Shown here: one piece after another, positions 10,930 to 23,036 of the stretch
Layout: each line of letters starts with the position of its first letter
How positions within the stretch are numbered: the first letter of the stretch is position 1
Assembly: GCA_020543525.1 (NCBI GenBank)
Contig: JAHYIO010000023.1
Location: 1,736,001-1,800,000 of the forward strand
DNA length: 64,000 bases
From: Coriolopsis trogii
Lineage: Eukaryota > Basidiomycota > Agaricomycetes > Polyporales > Polyporaceae
Direction: 5' to 3'
Notes under the pieces: generated by a model
What the model saw: the letters and a program-made list of their open reading frames with translations, nothing else
The model's database searches: none
Told to the model about the DNA's origin: nothing
Made by a program: the position numbers and the translations under genes

Positions 10930-13900
10930 TCAAGGAGTACGGCCAAGGACCCGAGCCAGAGAGTCCCTCACCGGCTGACCTTCGGCAGTACTTCCTTCAA
11001 TGTCCCAGGCTATGAAACGACGGCAAACCTCCTCGGCGTCCTCGAGATCCTTGCGTTCTGCTTCCGTCATGTCTTCATCCAACAACTCGTAAATCTCGTG
11101 TCTGGCCAAGAGCTCGCTGTTAACGGGGATGAGTTGCACAGGCGGACGACAATGTATCGTCGAGTTTACCTGACATATTGCGCACGGACAGCTACCCGCT
11201 TTGGGATGCCGAAGAGCTCGGCGCACGTAATCGCATGGGAGTGTAGTGAGTATCCGTGCGTCACCCTGGAACGAGAACGTTAGTCCTTGCGACCTCACTG
11301 TCGGTCGATGTCGGTGTACTTGTAGAGATACGTAATCGGGTCGCCTGGCATGATTTGCATGGATCCCTCCTCATCACTTTCGAGGCTGGTCTCACCGGAG
11401 GAAGAGGCCAACAAGACTTGCATGTGGACGAAAGTGATGGGCAATCTGCGGTGGCTAAGGAAGTCGTTCTGTATGACCTCGTGGAAGTGTGTTGTAGCGA
11501 CGACTTTGGGACAGGTTGGACCCCGGTTGAGAAGCTCTTTCAGCACACCACAAAACAGACCAGCCCCATCTTACGAAGTGCATATACATCAGTTATGAAC
11601 TAGTGCTGTTGCGAAAGACTGACCGCTCGGAAGGGTGCCCTTGCCAAATTCGTCCAAGAGGATAAGGGACCGCTCAGTTGCGTTTCGCAATGCTAGAGAG
11701 ACCTGGTTGAGATCAATCATGAAAGCCGATTGCACCTATTCATCAATACAATTAGGCAGTGCGTGGGGCCGTTGACGGCTCCATACCCTAGATACGGATT
11801 CCCGAGTCTGGACACGGGTGAAAACTGTGTATCAACACGTCAGCGAGAGTGTGTTACGAGATATGCGAAAGATATCACTCTTGTCCACGATGCCAAGGAT
11901 GGCTTGTTCTGCTGGTACAAAACTAGTATCATCGACGTTCAGCATGAGCACCTCATTGCACAAGTTGAGGGCCATACCATCCAATCTACGCAAGTACATA
12001 AAATCATCCATGAGATGAGGAAAACATGTTGATCCACTTACCTGAGCCATGTAATGTATGAGAGCAACCTGAAAGCAGATCAGATGATTCCTTGTGAGAT
12101 GCGTCAAAGAACGGACCTGCTTGAGGTAAACGCTCTTCGCGGAGACGAACCGCCTCAGCAGGCATGGAGCGCGACTCAAATGGAAGTGACTACCTTGCCA
12201 CAAGCGTTCGCGCCTGTGCACACTATGATGCTGTTCTTCATGCGGACGTTGTCATCCTGTGAGTCGAAATCCTCATCGATGTCGTTGTCGAGGGCTACCC
12301 CAATACCAGCTCCGCCGGCAATGTATGTGTCGTTGGGTACAAAGGTATCGACAACAAGCTCTTGAAGTGGATGCCTACGGACCGGAGATACCGATTAGCA
12401 TGAGCCTTATATGTCAATATTCCAAACGCACCTCCCCTGCTTGATATCGGTGACATTGTCCTCAGTCATATGTGGCCTTCTGTAATCATTCGAGAACGAG
12501 GCGAGAGCAAAAGAAAGGAGGCAATCCAGCTCGGCGCACACGTCATACGCGTCGCTGATTGTTTTCTCATGGACGAGTACCTTCTCCTGTAAAGCATGTA
12601 CAATTTCTATCTCTCGGTCTGTCACGCCACTCAAAGAGTGTTGGTGAATGAAATGTCATACGAACGCACCAACTATTGCTGGGTGGAGGTCGCCGATATG
12701 GACATCCATATCTGATCATGAAGCCGTCAAGCTATGCTTGTATGCATGCGTGGTCATCACCCACCGTGCATCTCTTGAGACTTGAAGTAAACATGCGAAC
12801 TGAACGACCGATATCAGGCCTTACTCTCGTGCTAAACCACTAGATGAGTACGCACTCAGAAGAAAACTTTATGGGGTGGTGAGCTATCTTCGCGTAGGTC
12901 AAGCAATGAGACGTACCTGGAAACTCCAGCCATCTAGCACTCGTATTCCAGCCGAAGTGTTCCACTCTTCCTGCATGGGAACGCAGAGGAGAAAGCCTAA
13001 ATTCCACGCCCCAGGTACATGAGTACGTGCAAACAAACATTAGATAACCAGCATACCAAGTTGAGGAAAGTACACCACATTGAGCGAGGAGGTGTAATCG
13101 GGAGGTATCGTCGCTGAGACCTGCTCGGCGACCTTGGACTAGAGTAACAGCGGGGTAGGTCGTTGGAGCATGCAACGTCAAAGTCATCAACACAACACGC
13201 ACTAAGACAGCATCTATGCCGTTGTATATATGCTTCAAATTATCGAGTTCCTCGTCGACGCGTGGCCTGACGCAGAGGCGTCCGGCGTTTGTGCTCTCTT
13301 CCCAGTCAATCTGTGCAACGGATGTTATCTAAAGACGTACAGCTTCTCCGCATGTGATTACCGTCTGGTTGACCATGTTCCCGATATCCCGTAGCTTTGC
13401 GACGTCCAGCGCCTCGAGCAACTACAACAGTCATCAGCTCACAGCCGTCCATCACAAAGTCGAACATACCCGTTTGACAATTGGCACGCCACTAGCCCGA
13501 CTGAGTTCCAAAAGCGCATCGCGGAGTAACAACCCATGATATGCGAACTGTGAGCGAGTCAACCCTAAGACGGCGGCCTTCGCGACCATGGCTCTCGCAC
13601 ACACCTTCACAATCCCTTGCCAATCTGAAACTCTGGCTCTCCCTCCGCGCATGGCGGCGATGATCTTCGCAACGTTCTTCATACCGTTCAAATGGTTGAG
13701 CATCGCACTCTTCGCCTGGCTATTGTCCGGCTCCAAGAAGCACTGCACCGCGTCATGCCGCGCGTTGATGACCTCCAGCGACATCGACGGCCGGAAGAAC
13801 CACTCGCGCATCAGCGCCCGGCCCAGCGTCGTCTTCGTGTTGTTCAGGATACCGAAGAGCGAGAGGCCCTCCTTCGTCTTGTCAGAGTGAATGGACGCGT

Positions 13901-15007
13901 GGTTCTCGTCTTCAAAGATCTGGAGCGAGAAGAGGGCGTCGGCGTTGATTTGCATGGAGTCTAGGAGGGGCATCGGCTCTATGTTGCGGACCTCCAGCTC
14001 GCCGATGCCATCGTCCTCGAGATTAGCGACAGCACGCGCTCTTGTGAGGTAGTCAAGTAACGCGCCAATGCATCCTAGCTGTATGTGTGTGAGCATGGCG
14101 TGCGTCTGTGAGAGCAGGGCTAAGGTGGCGTACGCAGAGTGGGGAGTTCTCTACAGATGCGTAGTTCGCCAAGCGCACAGACGCGTTCCACTTTTGCATA
14201 GCAGGGTCTTCGCCCACTTCTCGACGCCGGCGCATGAAGTCATATGCGTTTCGAGCCTCGGAGGTGGATCCCAAATCCGACGCGGTATCTTGGGCATTCG
14301 TCATGGGCAACTCCGACAGGAGACGGAGCGAAAGAAGGCGGTCTCGGCCCTTCACAGGTACGAATTCCTTGCGCGGCCGCACGTGGAACGTTCCTCTAGA
14401 GGAGTCCACTACATATCGGTGAGTATATGCGCGGCCCAAATGGCATGAGAAACAAACTATGGTCACGCAGGACGTCCATGAAATGATCGTCCACAGCAGC
14501 ACTAGTCAGCACAACATCGGGGGACGCTTGTTCGAGAACTGCATGTATGATATCAATTGAGGAGTAGTGAGTCGATACTGTTCGTGTATGTACTCACAAG
14601 CCTTGGTCAGGTCAAAGTGTCGGTTGTCTGGACTGTCGTCGAAAACACAAATCGTGCATTTCACAGGATCGTAGTATGCACATGCTACGCGTCCGCTGAA
14701 TGCCAGAATATTCAGCTTATATGCGCATACAGTCACAATTTCGACGCACAACTGGTACGATGCTACTAGGCAAACCTGGCGGAGCGCTCAGAGTACATTA
14801 TATTGAAAACAAAAACGGCCGCACCTTCTCTTTTTCAGACCTAGAAGATGTGTCTTCTTCTTCCGGACTCTCATCATTCTCGCCTTGCTCTTCTGCACTG
14901 CCTTCCCACCGCACTCTTTTGCGCGGCTGTGTCTCCTCATTCTCACTTCCGTCCCTTTCGAGGTCTTCGCCTTCGGCGGTAGAGGGGAGTTGTTTTCGGC
15001 GCGGCAT
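10930..15007 (-). CDS. MSH5: MutS homolog 5 (MSH5), meiotic recombination
   Basis: Partner of MSH4 in the meiotic clamp that stabilises crossover intermediates; it does not act in mismatch repair. The gene starts at 15007 ([10 protein letters not shown]) with an acidic, charged N-terminus containing PRKRVRW. Core landmarks in order are [27 protein letters not shown], the clamp and lever region [30 protein letters not shown] (typical of MSH5), the ATP site GANACGKSVYLKQ, then [25 protein letters not shown], the ATTHFHEV signature and a C-terminal helix [30 protein letters not shown]. Numerous 50-60 nt introns are present; the ATP-site lysine and serine are separated by one (about 12132-12191). 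Walker A has Ala where most MutS proteins have Pro (GANACGKS instead of GPNxxGKS). I did not resolve every exon. Confidence 0.9.
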
Positions 15008-15413
15008 AATGGTCGTAACCGAGAAGAGATGAAGAAGAGAGAGCCAGTCGTGCATCCGAGCGCGATCGGTCGACGTGCGAAGTCAGGGAAGTCAGGGACG
15101 TCACGTGGTCGCGATAGTAAACCTAGTTCGGTGTTGGAGACGTCACGTACCATCGAAGGTCCTGTGTGCTGTCCACTATAGGCTATCACTTCTAGACTCT
15201 GAAGCGTGCGTGCCTTGTCGAACGTGGGTAGCTACATGAGAGCCTGCAGGTCGGCACAACGTAACGACTCGGCGATACAGTGTCAATGATTGGCCACTCA
15301 AGACGTGAAACGCTAGAAGGCAAAGCACGCGGGAGAAATCTCATGAAGGGTGTGCTCATAAAGCGGGCCAAATAGGATCGATATACCGTACTGGGACTGC
15401 AGCGACGACGTCA
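15008..15413. other. Intergenic spacer PHB2 3' end / MSH5 5' end
   Basis: About 400 bp between two minus-strand genes. It should hold the MSH5 promoter and the PHB2 3' UTR. I see no gene or repeat. Confidence 0.4.
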
Positions 15414-16789
15414 TTACTTTTTGAACGAGAGCAGCTCCTTTGCATCATCCGCCGCCACTGAATCCACGTCAGCACCGTGGTGATAGCATTCCCAGGGAGA
15501 CTACGCACCGTTCAGAAGGAGACTCTGAGAGTCAAGCATTACACGGTTGTCCGACGCAGCCAGAAGGTTCGCAATGTCGCGAGCCGCCTCAAGTCTCCTG
15601 AGCTGGAGGAAACCCTTGTTTTGACGCACCGCCTCGCCAATGAGCTCAGCGCTACGCGCCTCACCCTGCGCCCGAACGATGATGGACTGTGTGACGACTT
15701 CAGGGCGTGTCCGATGACGGGCTACGCGGAAGTGCTGCTTACCTGCTTCTCCTGAATCGCCTGATCCACCAGGAAGGCTGCACGAAGCGCAGTTTGTTGG
15801 GCGACCTGCAGGACGTAATAAGAAAGGGCCATACTAAGCACTCGAGGCCGGTCTGCGTACCTGCTTCGCTTCGACAGCGTGTGTAAATTCGGGCGAGAAG
15901 GCGACATGCGTGATCGAAACATCGTCGAGCACGATATTGAAGCGTAACGCGCGTCGCGTGAGATTCTCGCGGACCAGCCTTGACACCTACGAGGCGCCAC
16001 GGGAAACGAGTGAGTCCTCGAGGAAACAGCGTATCAATCGAGTATTACGCACTTGTTCACGTTGTGTGATAATTTGGCTCGCGTTGAATTGAGCAACTAC
16101 ACTTTTGAGGACCTCGTTGACTATGGACGGCAGGACACGCTCGTCATAATCCGTCCCAAGCTCTCGGTAAATTGTAGGCAGCGAAGAGATGTTGGGTCGG
16201 GAGAGCACACGGCACGTAATGTTGACCATCTGCAAATCTAGGGAGGTAGTGAGTTGCTGAACATGCACGCGTTCTGTCACTGGGCGTACCTTTGGTGCCG
16301 GTCAGGGAGGCGATATTGCGGGGCTTAGCACGAATATCGTAGACGATGGGTGTTTCAAACCATGGGATCTGCATGGTCATAGTAAGACACATCGTCTTCG
16401 CCTTCTCATTGAAGGACTCGCCATGAGATGTGTCCCTTCTGGGTACACTTCGTCCGTGACGCCGTGCAGCCTGGGCGCCGTGGGGTCTGAGTATAGAATT
16501 GGAGAAGGTATGCGGGGTTGCTCACCTAGTGTACTTGATTGCACGGTGACCACCGTCCACTGCAGACAGAAATGCGTTATTCGTCACGTAGGTATCCGCA
16601 TGACATTCCAAATCATGACACACCATTGAACAGACTCGCATTCAACGCGATACCGCCTCCAACTAAAGCCAACAGCAGACCCGAGCCAGCGAAGAATCCC
16701 CTGCCCGACATACGTGGGCCACCACCACCGCTAGCGGCAGCACGCTGCAGCTGTTGCGAGAGTCGTCTCCAAGCGTCTTGAGAGTTCAT
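15414..16789 (-). CDS. PHB2: Prohibitin-2 (mitochondrial inner membrane scaffold)
   Basis: Subunit of the PHB1/PHB2 ring complex of the inner mitochondrial membrane, which modulates the m-AAA protease and cristae. Start at 16789 gives [25 protein letters not shown], then a membrane segment [24 protein letters not shown] that serves as the signal anchor. The SPFH core reads [53 protein letters not shown], followed by [18 protein letters not shown] of the coiled coil and the C-terminus [12 protein letters not shown] and [14 protein letters not shown]. Those stretches are nearly invariant in PHB2. Several short introns are present. It is head-to-head with the PQ-loop transporter gene. Confidence 0.94.
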
Positions 16790-17083
16790 TGTTCAAGTCG
16801 GAGGTCGTACAGCAAGACGAGGAGGACTCGGAGAACGAAGACAGAGGACTGACGACAGAGCACGGCCGACACGGCTACTCTTCGGCATATGCCGGGGGTG
16901 CCTTCTGGCCCCGGCAGCATCTCATCAGGGCTCGTCGACGTCCTCTTTCACTCATCTCGGGTGCTCGTTCATTTCCCCGCAAGTCTCCGTGAACAATCTA
17001 CGCCTCGTTTCCCAGCTGCTAGATAACGCTAGACAAGGTCACGCGAACTTTTCTGGCTTGGACTTGCTGATCTTGGCTGGACA
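16790..17083. promoter_or_regulatory. Bidirectional promoter region PHB2 / PQ-loop transporter
   Basis: Only 294 bp separate two divergent start codons, so the genes must share this promoter space. I see no TATA box. Confidence 0.5.
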
Positions 17084-18358
17084 ATGGCATTCGATGGCAG
17101 TCAGGAGTTGAGCAACTTTGTACGCAATGCCTGCACGGACAGATTCAAGCTGGTACTCAACCTTTCGCCCGCGTAGCTGGGCTGGGTCTCGATTGCCTGC
17201 TGGTACGTTCTATACAGTATCCCTATAACCTAAACTTTGCTAACTTTGTCTCCCAGGCTAGTCGTGTATTCTCCGCAGATTATCGAAAACTACCAGCTAC
17301 AGTCGGGTGAAGGGCTCAGCGTGAGTTTTGTCGTCATATGGCTGATCGGCGACCTGTGCAACCTCTCGGGGGCTATTCTGGCGGGGCTGTTACCCACCAT
17401 CGTCATCCTTGGCAGTTATGTGAGTGAGCCAATCACCCTCGGTGGTACGTCAGACGAAATTTGCTGAGACGCTTTCATTTGCCATGCAGTACTCCATATG
17501 TGATGCCATCCTGCTCATACAAATTTATTATTACCGATGGAAACGGGCACGACAAGGCGCGCCGCTCCTCATTACCGAGGACTCGAGGATGTCTGCCTTG
17601 TACGATGAAGCAAGTCCGCTCCTGCCGGGGGATGGTCGCACCGAAGAGCCGCGCTCGGTGAAGTCTGTGTGGAAGGAGACCCTGAAGTTCTCAACCGCGC
17701 TTGTCTTTGTTTTCGGAGTGGGCCTGGTGGCATGGGCGGTGGACAGGCACATGCACGGAGACACGCCTCGTCCGAAGCCAGTGGAGGTTATAGAGTGGCG
17801 AAGCCAGATATTGGGGTGGATCAGTGCGGCCCTCTTCCGTGAGTGCGTGTACTGTCTGGAAGGTGTTTGAGCTCACGATGGTGCAAAGTCGGAGCGCGTA
17901 TCCCGCAAATAGGTGCGTGGATCCATTTCTGGAGACCGCGTGTAGGAACTGAACGCCAGATGCACAGTCAAGAATTTGAGCACCAGGTGCGAAGGACTAT
18001 CGCCCTTCCTCTTTGTTTATTCCATCTCGGGAAACACGACGTATACTCTGTCCATCCTGGCGTCCTCGATGGACATGAGGCATCTTGTAGCGAATGCGCC
18101 ATGGATCGCCGGTGGGTGCATGACAGCCTGGACTCGGAGAGCATGGAGCTGATTCGAAGACGACGGGATGTCGGTGTGTTACTCCTTGTTTAGGAAGCGC
18201 GTTGACTGTGTTCTTGGACCTGTTTGTAAGCGTCGAGTTTGTTTTGTCGGGCCATGCGGGTCTGGACTGACGTATGATGTTGGCAGGTGCTGTATCAGTT
18301 TTTCCACTATCGGCGGGAAGACCAGATGGGGGCGAGGGCGAGAGAACAGTCGGAGTAG
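17084..18358 (+). CDS. PQ-loop vacuolar amino acid transporter (YPQ/PQLC2-like)
   Basis: Seven-helix membrane protein of the PQ-loop family; characterised relatives export cationic amino acids from the vacuole or lysosome. Exon joins are clear: MAFDGSQELSNF (17084-17119), LGWVSIACW (17177-17202) and VVYSPQIIENYQLQSGEGLSVSF from 17257. The first PQ motif is in VYSPQIIENY and the second in LGARIPQIVKNLSTRCEGLSPFLF, followed by SISGNTTYTLSILASSMD and SALTVFLDLFVLYQFF. The central loop (about 90 residues, with SALYDEASPLLPGD, a possible acidic dileucine sorting signal) is polar, as in the YPQ proteins. The model ends at TAG 18356-18358. Six or seven introns. Substrate specificity cannot be read from the sequence. 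Confidence 0.88.
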
Positions 18359-19187
18359 ACGATTGGTCGAGAAGAGACGGGATCGTGAGAGGGAGGAATG
18401 GCTTCCCGGGAGGGAGTGACGATGTGTCGGATAGGTAGAGCGCAATAGAACCGATGCTGTCTGCGCTGCGACGGATTCTGATGGGCGTGGTGGGCCCCGA
18501 AGGCGATAAGGGCCGGGGGAGGACGAGGAGGGAGTCAGAGTTTCGAAGCGAGCGTTTGGGAGCGGACTTGGCTCGCGGCCGGACGCGGGGGCTTGCGTGC
18601 TGCCTCGTTGCATCCCTCGTGTTGGAGGCTGCTATTCGACGTCCCACGTTGCAGGTCAGCCCAGGGTCACCCACAACTCTTCTCTATGGCACGTACCGCT
18701 CGGGCAGCCATGCACCCGGCCTCGTGTCTCTGCCATCATCCTCCCCTCGCACAAAACGCTTTATCAATGTCTCATCGCGAGCCTAAAGCCAGCCCGTCTC
18801 GTATTTTCTCCCTGGCCCAAGCCTGCCGTGCTCATCGACACCCTCGCCTCGCCCGACAGACCCTTGCGTCCGACGACGAGGTCCGCCCGCCCGTCTGCTC
18901 CTCCACCTCCTCCGTCTCCCCCCATCCTCTTCTCCTCGGGCACCCACACACCCGCGCCCACTCCCTAGGGCCCTAGTTCTCGTGGCGCGTCACTTTCGTG
19001 TTTCGCCTCCCGAGCCATCCATCTCCCCGCTTTACCACAACAAGCTAGCAGACACAAGGCGCGGCAGCACCGCCGTGGTCGACACAACGAGTATTCGAAA
19101 CCGACCGATTGTCTTCTTCGCACGCCTTGTTAGACCTCTTTCGCCGCGCAACGGAACGCGTCTGGTCGCCCCATCCGGTGGTATAAC
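18359..19187. other. Intergenic region, pyrimidine-rich
   Basis: No convincing gene. The stretch 18820-18960 is very C/T-rich, as is common in fungal promoters, and probably belongs to the promoter and leader of the F-box gene that follows. Long open frames on both strands here reflect base composition. Confidence 0.4.
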
Positions 19188-21240
19188 ATGCACCGCACTC
19201 CTCTTCTGCAACCTACTCCTCGCCTTCATCCCACCGCAATGGCTTACGCTACGCTCGAGCACACCCTCGCGCGCGCACCGACAACCATGTCCTGGACCTC
19301 CGAGCTGTCTGAGCCGCCACCGTACGACGCGTCCTGCGACACCGCTACACTCATGGCCGCAGCCTACTCGGACAAGAACGCCCCCTACCGTCGCGCCCCT
19401 GAGCCGCCACAAGGGGCTCTCTCGCGCGCCCCCGCACAGTGGATGTCCAGCCCCCGGAGATCCACCGCGAACCTGTCGATCCCCCACTTACGGGAAGCGA
19501 TTCACTCGCTCGAGTCCAAGATGGCCTCGCTGCTCAGCGAGCGGGACCTGTTGGAATCACGGTTGGAACAAGCGGTTCGTATGCAATCTCCCGTTCAGCG
19601 TCTTCCCAACGATCTCCTCGCCTCCATCTTCTCGATAGCGGTCCTCGAAGAGGAAGAGGAGGATTCGATAACTCTCGCGAACCTCATGCTCGCATGCCGT
19701 TATTGGAGGGAGGTGGCGGTCAATTCCCCCATGCTATGGACGCGCGTTATGATGGGCACGCACCACTCCGTGGATAGGGCGATCCTGAAGCTCGACCGTT
19801 CGAAGACTGCGCCGCTGCACATCTGCCTGGACTTCAGCCCGCGAATGGAACATGGCACAGTCTCGACCGAAAGTATCGTGACCGCGATGGATCTTGTCCG
19901 CCCCGCAATATGGCGTTGGAAGTCCTTTCACCTCATCGTTCCCAGCCGGCCACAAGCCCATGTCGCGCTCAGCCGCTGTAAGGAGCAGGCGCCACAGCTG
20001 GAGGTCCTCTCTATCCGCGTCTCGCATTCGATGCAAGAAGACCACTACTCGAAACCGCCACTGCCAATGTTCGAGCGCACGACGCCACGGCTGCGCTCGT
20101 CGTCCTTCACCTCGTTCAACTTCAATTGGGACATCGCCTTGCTCAGCAATCTGCGCGTGCTCAAATTGGGCGGATACTGGAACGGGTTCTCGCCCTCGGT
20201 CGACGTCATACTGAAGACCCTGCGTGCGTGCCCGCAGCTCGAAGAAGTCGTCCTGCGCAATATGTCCGACGTGGACCCGGACACCTGTGCCACGTCCGCG
20301 TCCGAGGCAACGGAGCACGACGATTACGTGCTGGCACGCGTGTCGGACACACGGACGATTCATTTACCTCACCTTCGGAAGGCGTCCTTTTACTACTCCG
20401 GCAACTTGCGCACCCGCACCATTCTCAACCTCCTCGCGTTCCCGGCGTTGGAGCGTCTGGAGCTGTGCTACCTGGACAATGTGTCGCCGATGCTGGAGGC
20501 CCTTCGGAGACAGTCTCTGACCGTTCTCCCGTTGCACCACCTACGGATTGAGTCGTGCTTCTTCAACGAGTTGCGCTTTGCGCGCCTCCTGCCGCGTCTC
20601 TCGGCGCTGACCTCCCTGGAGCTCGTCGATGTGGAGGACGCGACGTCGAACCTCATGCGGGTCAGTCGCCACCAATCCCGCTCTCCTGACCGTCACGTCA
20701 TGTGCTGACCTTTTCCCTTGCCAGAACCTCGCCACCCCTCCAATCTCACAGACCTGGGTGTGCCCGAAGCTCACGACCCTCTCGGTCGAGGGCTGCACCT
20801 CCTTGGAATGGGAGACCCTCCGCTCGATCGTCGAGTCCCGCCTGCCCCCACATTCCCGCGCCTTCCCGCGCCAGCCGCTCCCACACCAGCCGCACTCGAT
20901 GCCCGCCGCCGTCTCCATCTCGAGCGCGAGCGCATCCGGGCACGCACACGCACACGCACACCATCGGCAAGCGATGTCCTCCTCCTCTGCGCTGACGACG
21001 ACGACGACGTCCTCTGCGTCCTCGTTCGCCGCCACCGCGCACATCCTCGCACGGCAGCCGTCCGTGCCGGTACTCTCGTCCGCATCGCTCGCGGTGGGCC
21101 GTCCGGCCCGGCTCGAGTCTGTCGACCTGACGCGCTGCCACCAGATCAGCAAGGAGATGGTGCAGTGGCTGCGGATGTACGTCGCCGAGGTCAAGTGCGA
21201 GACCGTCAAGAGCGTGTGGGGCGAGCCGTCGCTGTCATGA
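19188..21240 (+). CDS. F-box protein with leucine-rich C-terminal region
   Basis: Probable SCF ubiquitin ligase adaptor, about 662 residues, from two exons (19188-20660 and 20725-21240). A disordered N-terminus rich in Ser, Pro and Ala leads into a heptad-like helix at 100-132 (LREAIHSLESKMASLLSERDLLESRLEQAV), then the F-box at about 135-185 (VQRLPNDLLASIFSIAV, LANLMLACRYWREVAVNSPMLWTRV). Degenerate leucine-rich repeats follow (LRVLKLGGYWNGF, ACPQLEEVVLRNM, FPALERLELCYLDN, LTSLELVDVED, CPKLTTLSVEGCTSLEW). A low-complexity insert (Ala/Ser/Thr/His) separates the last two repeats. The same coiled-coil-then-F-box order occurs in the F-box gene at 9040, pointing to a shared lineage-specific family. 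Confidence 0.87.
20941..21009. repeat. In-frame microsatellites (CACACG and ACG repeats)
   Basis: Within the second F-box exon, a CAC/ACG dinucleotide-like run at 20941-20961 codes for alternating His-Ala (HAHAHAHH), and a GAC/ACG trinucleotide run at 20994-21009 codes for a Thr run. Both keep frame, so length changes would vary the protein by whole residues or shift it, depending on unit. Confidence 0.6.
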
Positions 21241-21687
21241 CACGCTTATAGCCCACCGGTATCGCATCGCAATAGACCGAGGTGAAGTTGGAGCGACTCG
21301 AAACCCGAGTCCGATACCCGGGGGAAACGCTCCCTTCGTCGCGATCGTGACGTGTAAGTTATGTGTAGTTGTGTATCCTGCTTTTAGCTCTCTTTGCGTG
21401 TGCCGTCCGTCCGTTGTCGCTGGGTTCGCTGAGAACGCTTCATGCAGTTATACCATAGTAATGTATCTATATCGTCCCACAAATGGAATCATGGCAGTCA
21501 TCGTCGTCATCTAGCAAACAATACAAATGAGTGCAGCGCGTCCAAGGACGTATGTGGATGTGGACGGAATGGTGGCGAGAGACCCATACGCTAGCCTACG
21601 GCGCGTGGCGAGCTAGCTCGCCACGAGGCATCCGAAAGGAACAGGCACAGAGCGAGAATAAGCTCACCGCGGCTCGAACGACCGATA
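21241..21687. other. Convergent 3' spacer
   Basis: About 450 bp between the stop codons of two genes running toward each other. It must contain both polyadenylation regions. I see no gene. Confidence 0.4.
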
Positions 21688-23036
21688 TTACCGGTTGTCC
21701 ACCCGGATGACCGTCGTCTTTTTGTAGGTACCAAACGGACCGACGGTGCCTGGTCGTCCGCCCAATAGCCGTTGCTGCTGCTGGGGGCGCGTGAGGGTGG
21801 CAAACTGGGCGTCGCGATCCTCGTCTTCGCTGCTGGGGAGGTCTGGGATGGAAATGGGGGCGGTGGTAGAGGAGGTGGAGTCTGTCGTGCGGTGTGTCGC
21901 TTCTGTGCCTGCTGTTGGTGCTTGCGCTTGTGCTGGTGTCGGTGCTGGGGGTTTGAGCAAGCCGTTCAGCAGGGCGCGGAGCTCCTCGTTCTCCCGCTCT
22001 AGGCGGGCGAGTTCGCTTTCGCGATCGAGAGCCCACTCAGCTGTTGCAAGCCTCTTCTCGGGATCGTCTTCTTCCTCTAAAGCACGGTCCACATCGACGT
22101 CGGCCGGTAGGACCTCCTCCTGTGACCCGTCATCCCGTCCTTTGCCCTTGTCTGTCCTGCTGCTACCCTCAGCCTCCGTCTGTCCTTCATTGTTCGTCTC
22201 TTCGGGGTTTGAAACTGCCGACGTCGATGAGGCCTCCCTCGATGTCTGACCGCTCCGCCCGCCACTTGCCAATGCGTGCAGATGAGCTTGATATGCCTCG
22301 TACACGCTGGCGTCCTCCCCGCCAAGCCTACGCAACACTGCGCGGAGCATACGACCCATACGCGCGAGCGATTCGGATCGGGCGTTGTTGAGGATGAGGG
22401 ATTCGTCGAGGGCTTCAGTCTCGCGTTGTATAATGACGCTTTCGTATTGACGCATGAGGGCTAGCTCCCGTTGTTGCACTTCATGCTGCACAACTCGTCT
22501 TGGACATCCCGGATAATTGACCACTGACGGAGAAGGGACTTACTGCACGCGTCCGGAACGTCGCCATGACGTTCTCGAGGGTCTGCTCGTACTCCCGGAT
22601 GAGAGCGTTAAGTTGTCGATTGTCGTTCAGCAGCGTCTGGTTCTCGGCGGACATGGCGGCGTTCATTCTCTCCAGTTCGGCATCGTAAACCTCTAGCGGA
22701 CAGCTTGTTCATATAAGGAGGAGAATGAGGGAGTGCTGCGAACCTTTGGGTTTGTCCAGATTGAAGCTGAGACCTCGGTCAGATTGTACTATCTCTCCAG
22801 TAATCACGAGGACACGTACCGACGCAGTACAAAGCCAGTTTGAGAGTGTATGGCTTGTGCCTGTCTTTCTATCAATGAATGCGCATTGGAGTATCGTTGA
22901 GTTGCGTTCCCACCTTGGCTCCGTCCGCGAGAGCGTGTAAATTTACAGCAGCGGCACGATTTTGACCCAGTTGCTCAGACACTTCTGAGAGGACCGACCA
23001 GATGCGGACGACTTCAGGATCGCCGTTTTGTTCCAT
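21688..23036 (-). CDS. Coiled-coil protein, SIKE/FGFR1OP2-like (STRIPAK-associated)
   Basis: Probable fungal member of the SIKE/FGFR1OP2 family, whose Sordaria homolog SCI1 is a STRIPAK complex component (family knowledge; assignment is mine). The start at 23036 gives MEQNGDPEVVRIWSVLSEVSEQLGQNRAAAVNLHALADGAK, followed by short exons GFVLRFNLDKPK and MNAAMSAENQTLLNDNRQLNALIREYEQTLENVMATFRTRA, then the long last exon QQRELALMRQYESVIIQRETEALDESL. The NDNRQLNALIREYEQTLENVM helix aligns by eye with the ENKELRTSLEEHQSALELIM segment of human FGFR1OP2. The C-terminal half is disordered and acidic, with a second coiled coil (ESELARLERENEELRALLNGLL) and a basic end. An upstream ATG in frame at 23112 is less likely. 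Confidence 0.68.

Noticed and set aside
17997..18674. 225-codon minus-strand frame (MGDPGLTCN)
   Set aside because: It overlaps the well-supported 3' exons of the PQ-loop transporter and C-rich intergenic DNA; composition is Pro/Ser/Arg-rich as in antisense shadows.
20541..21251. Long open frames on the minus strand and in a second plus frame over the F-box 3' exon
   Set aside because: GC-rich, low-complexity shadows of the real frame; they contain Arg/Ala/Cys-rich translations without domain features.
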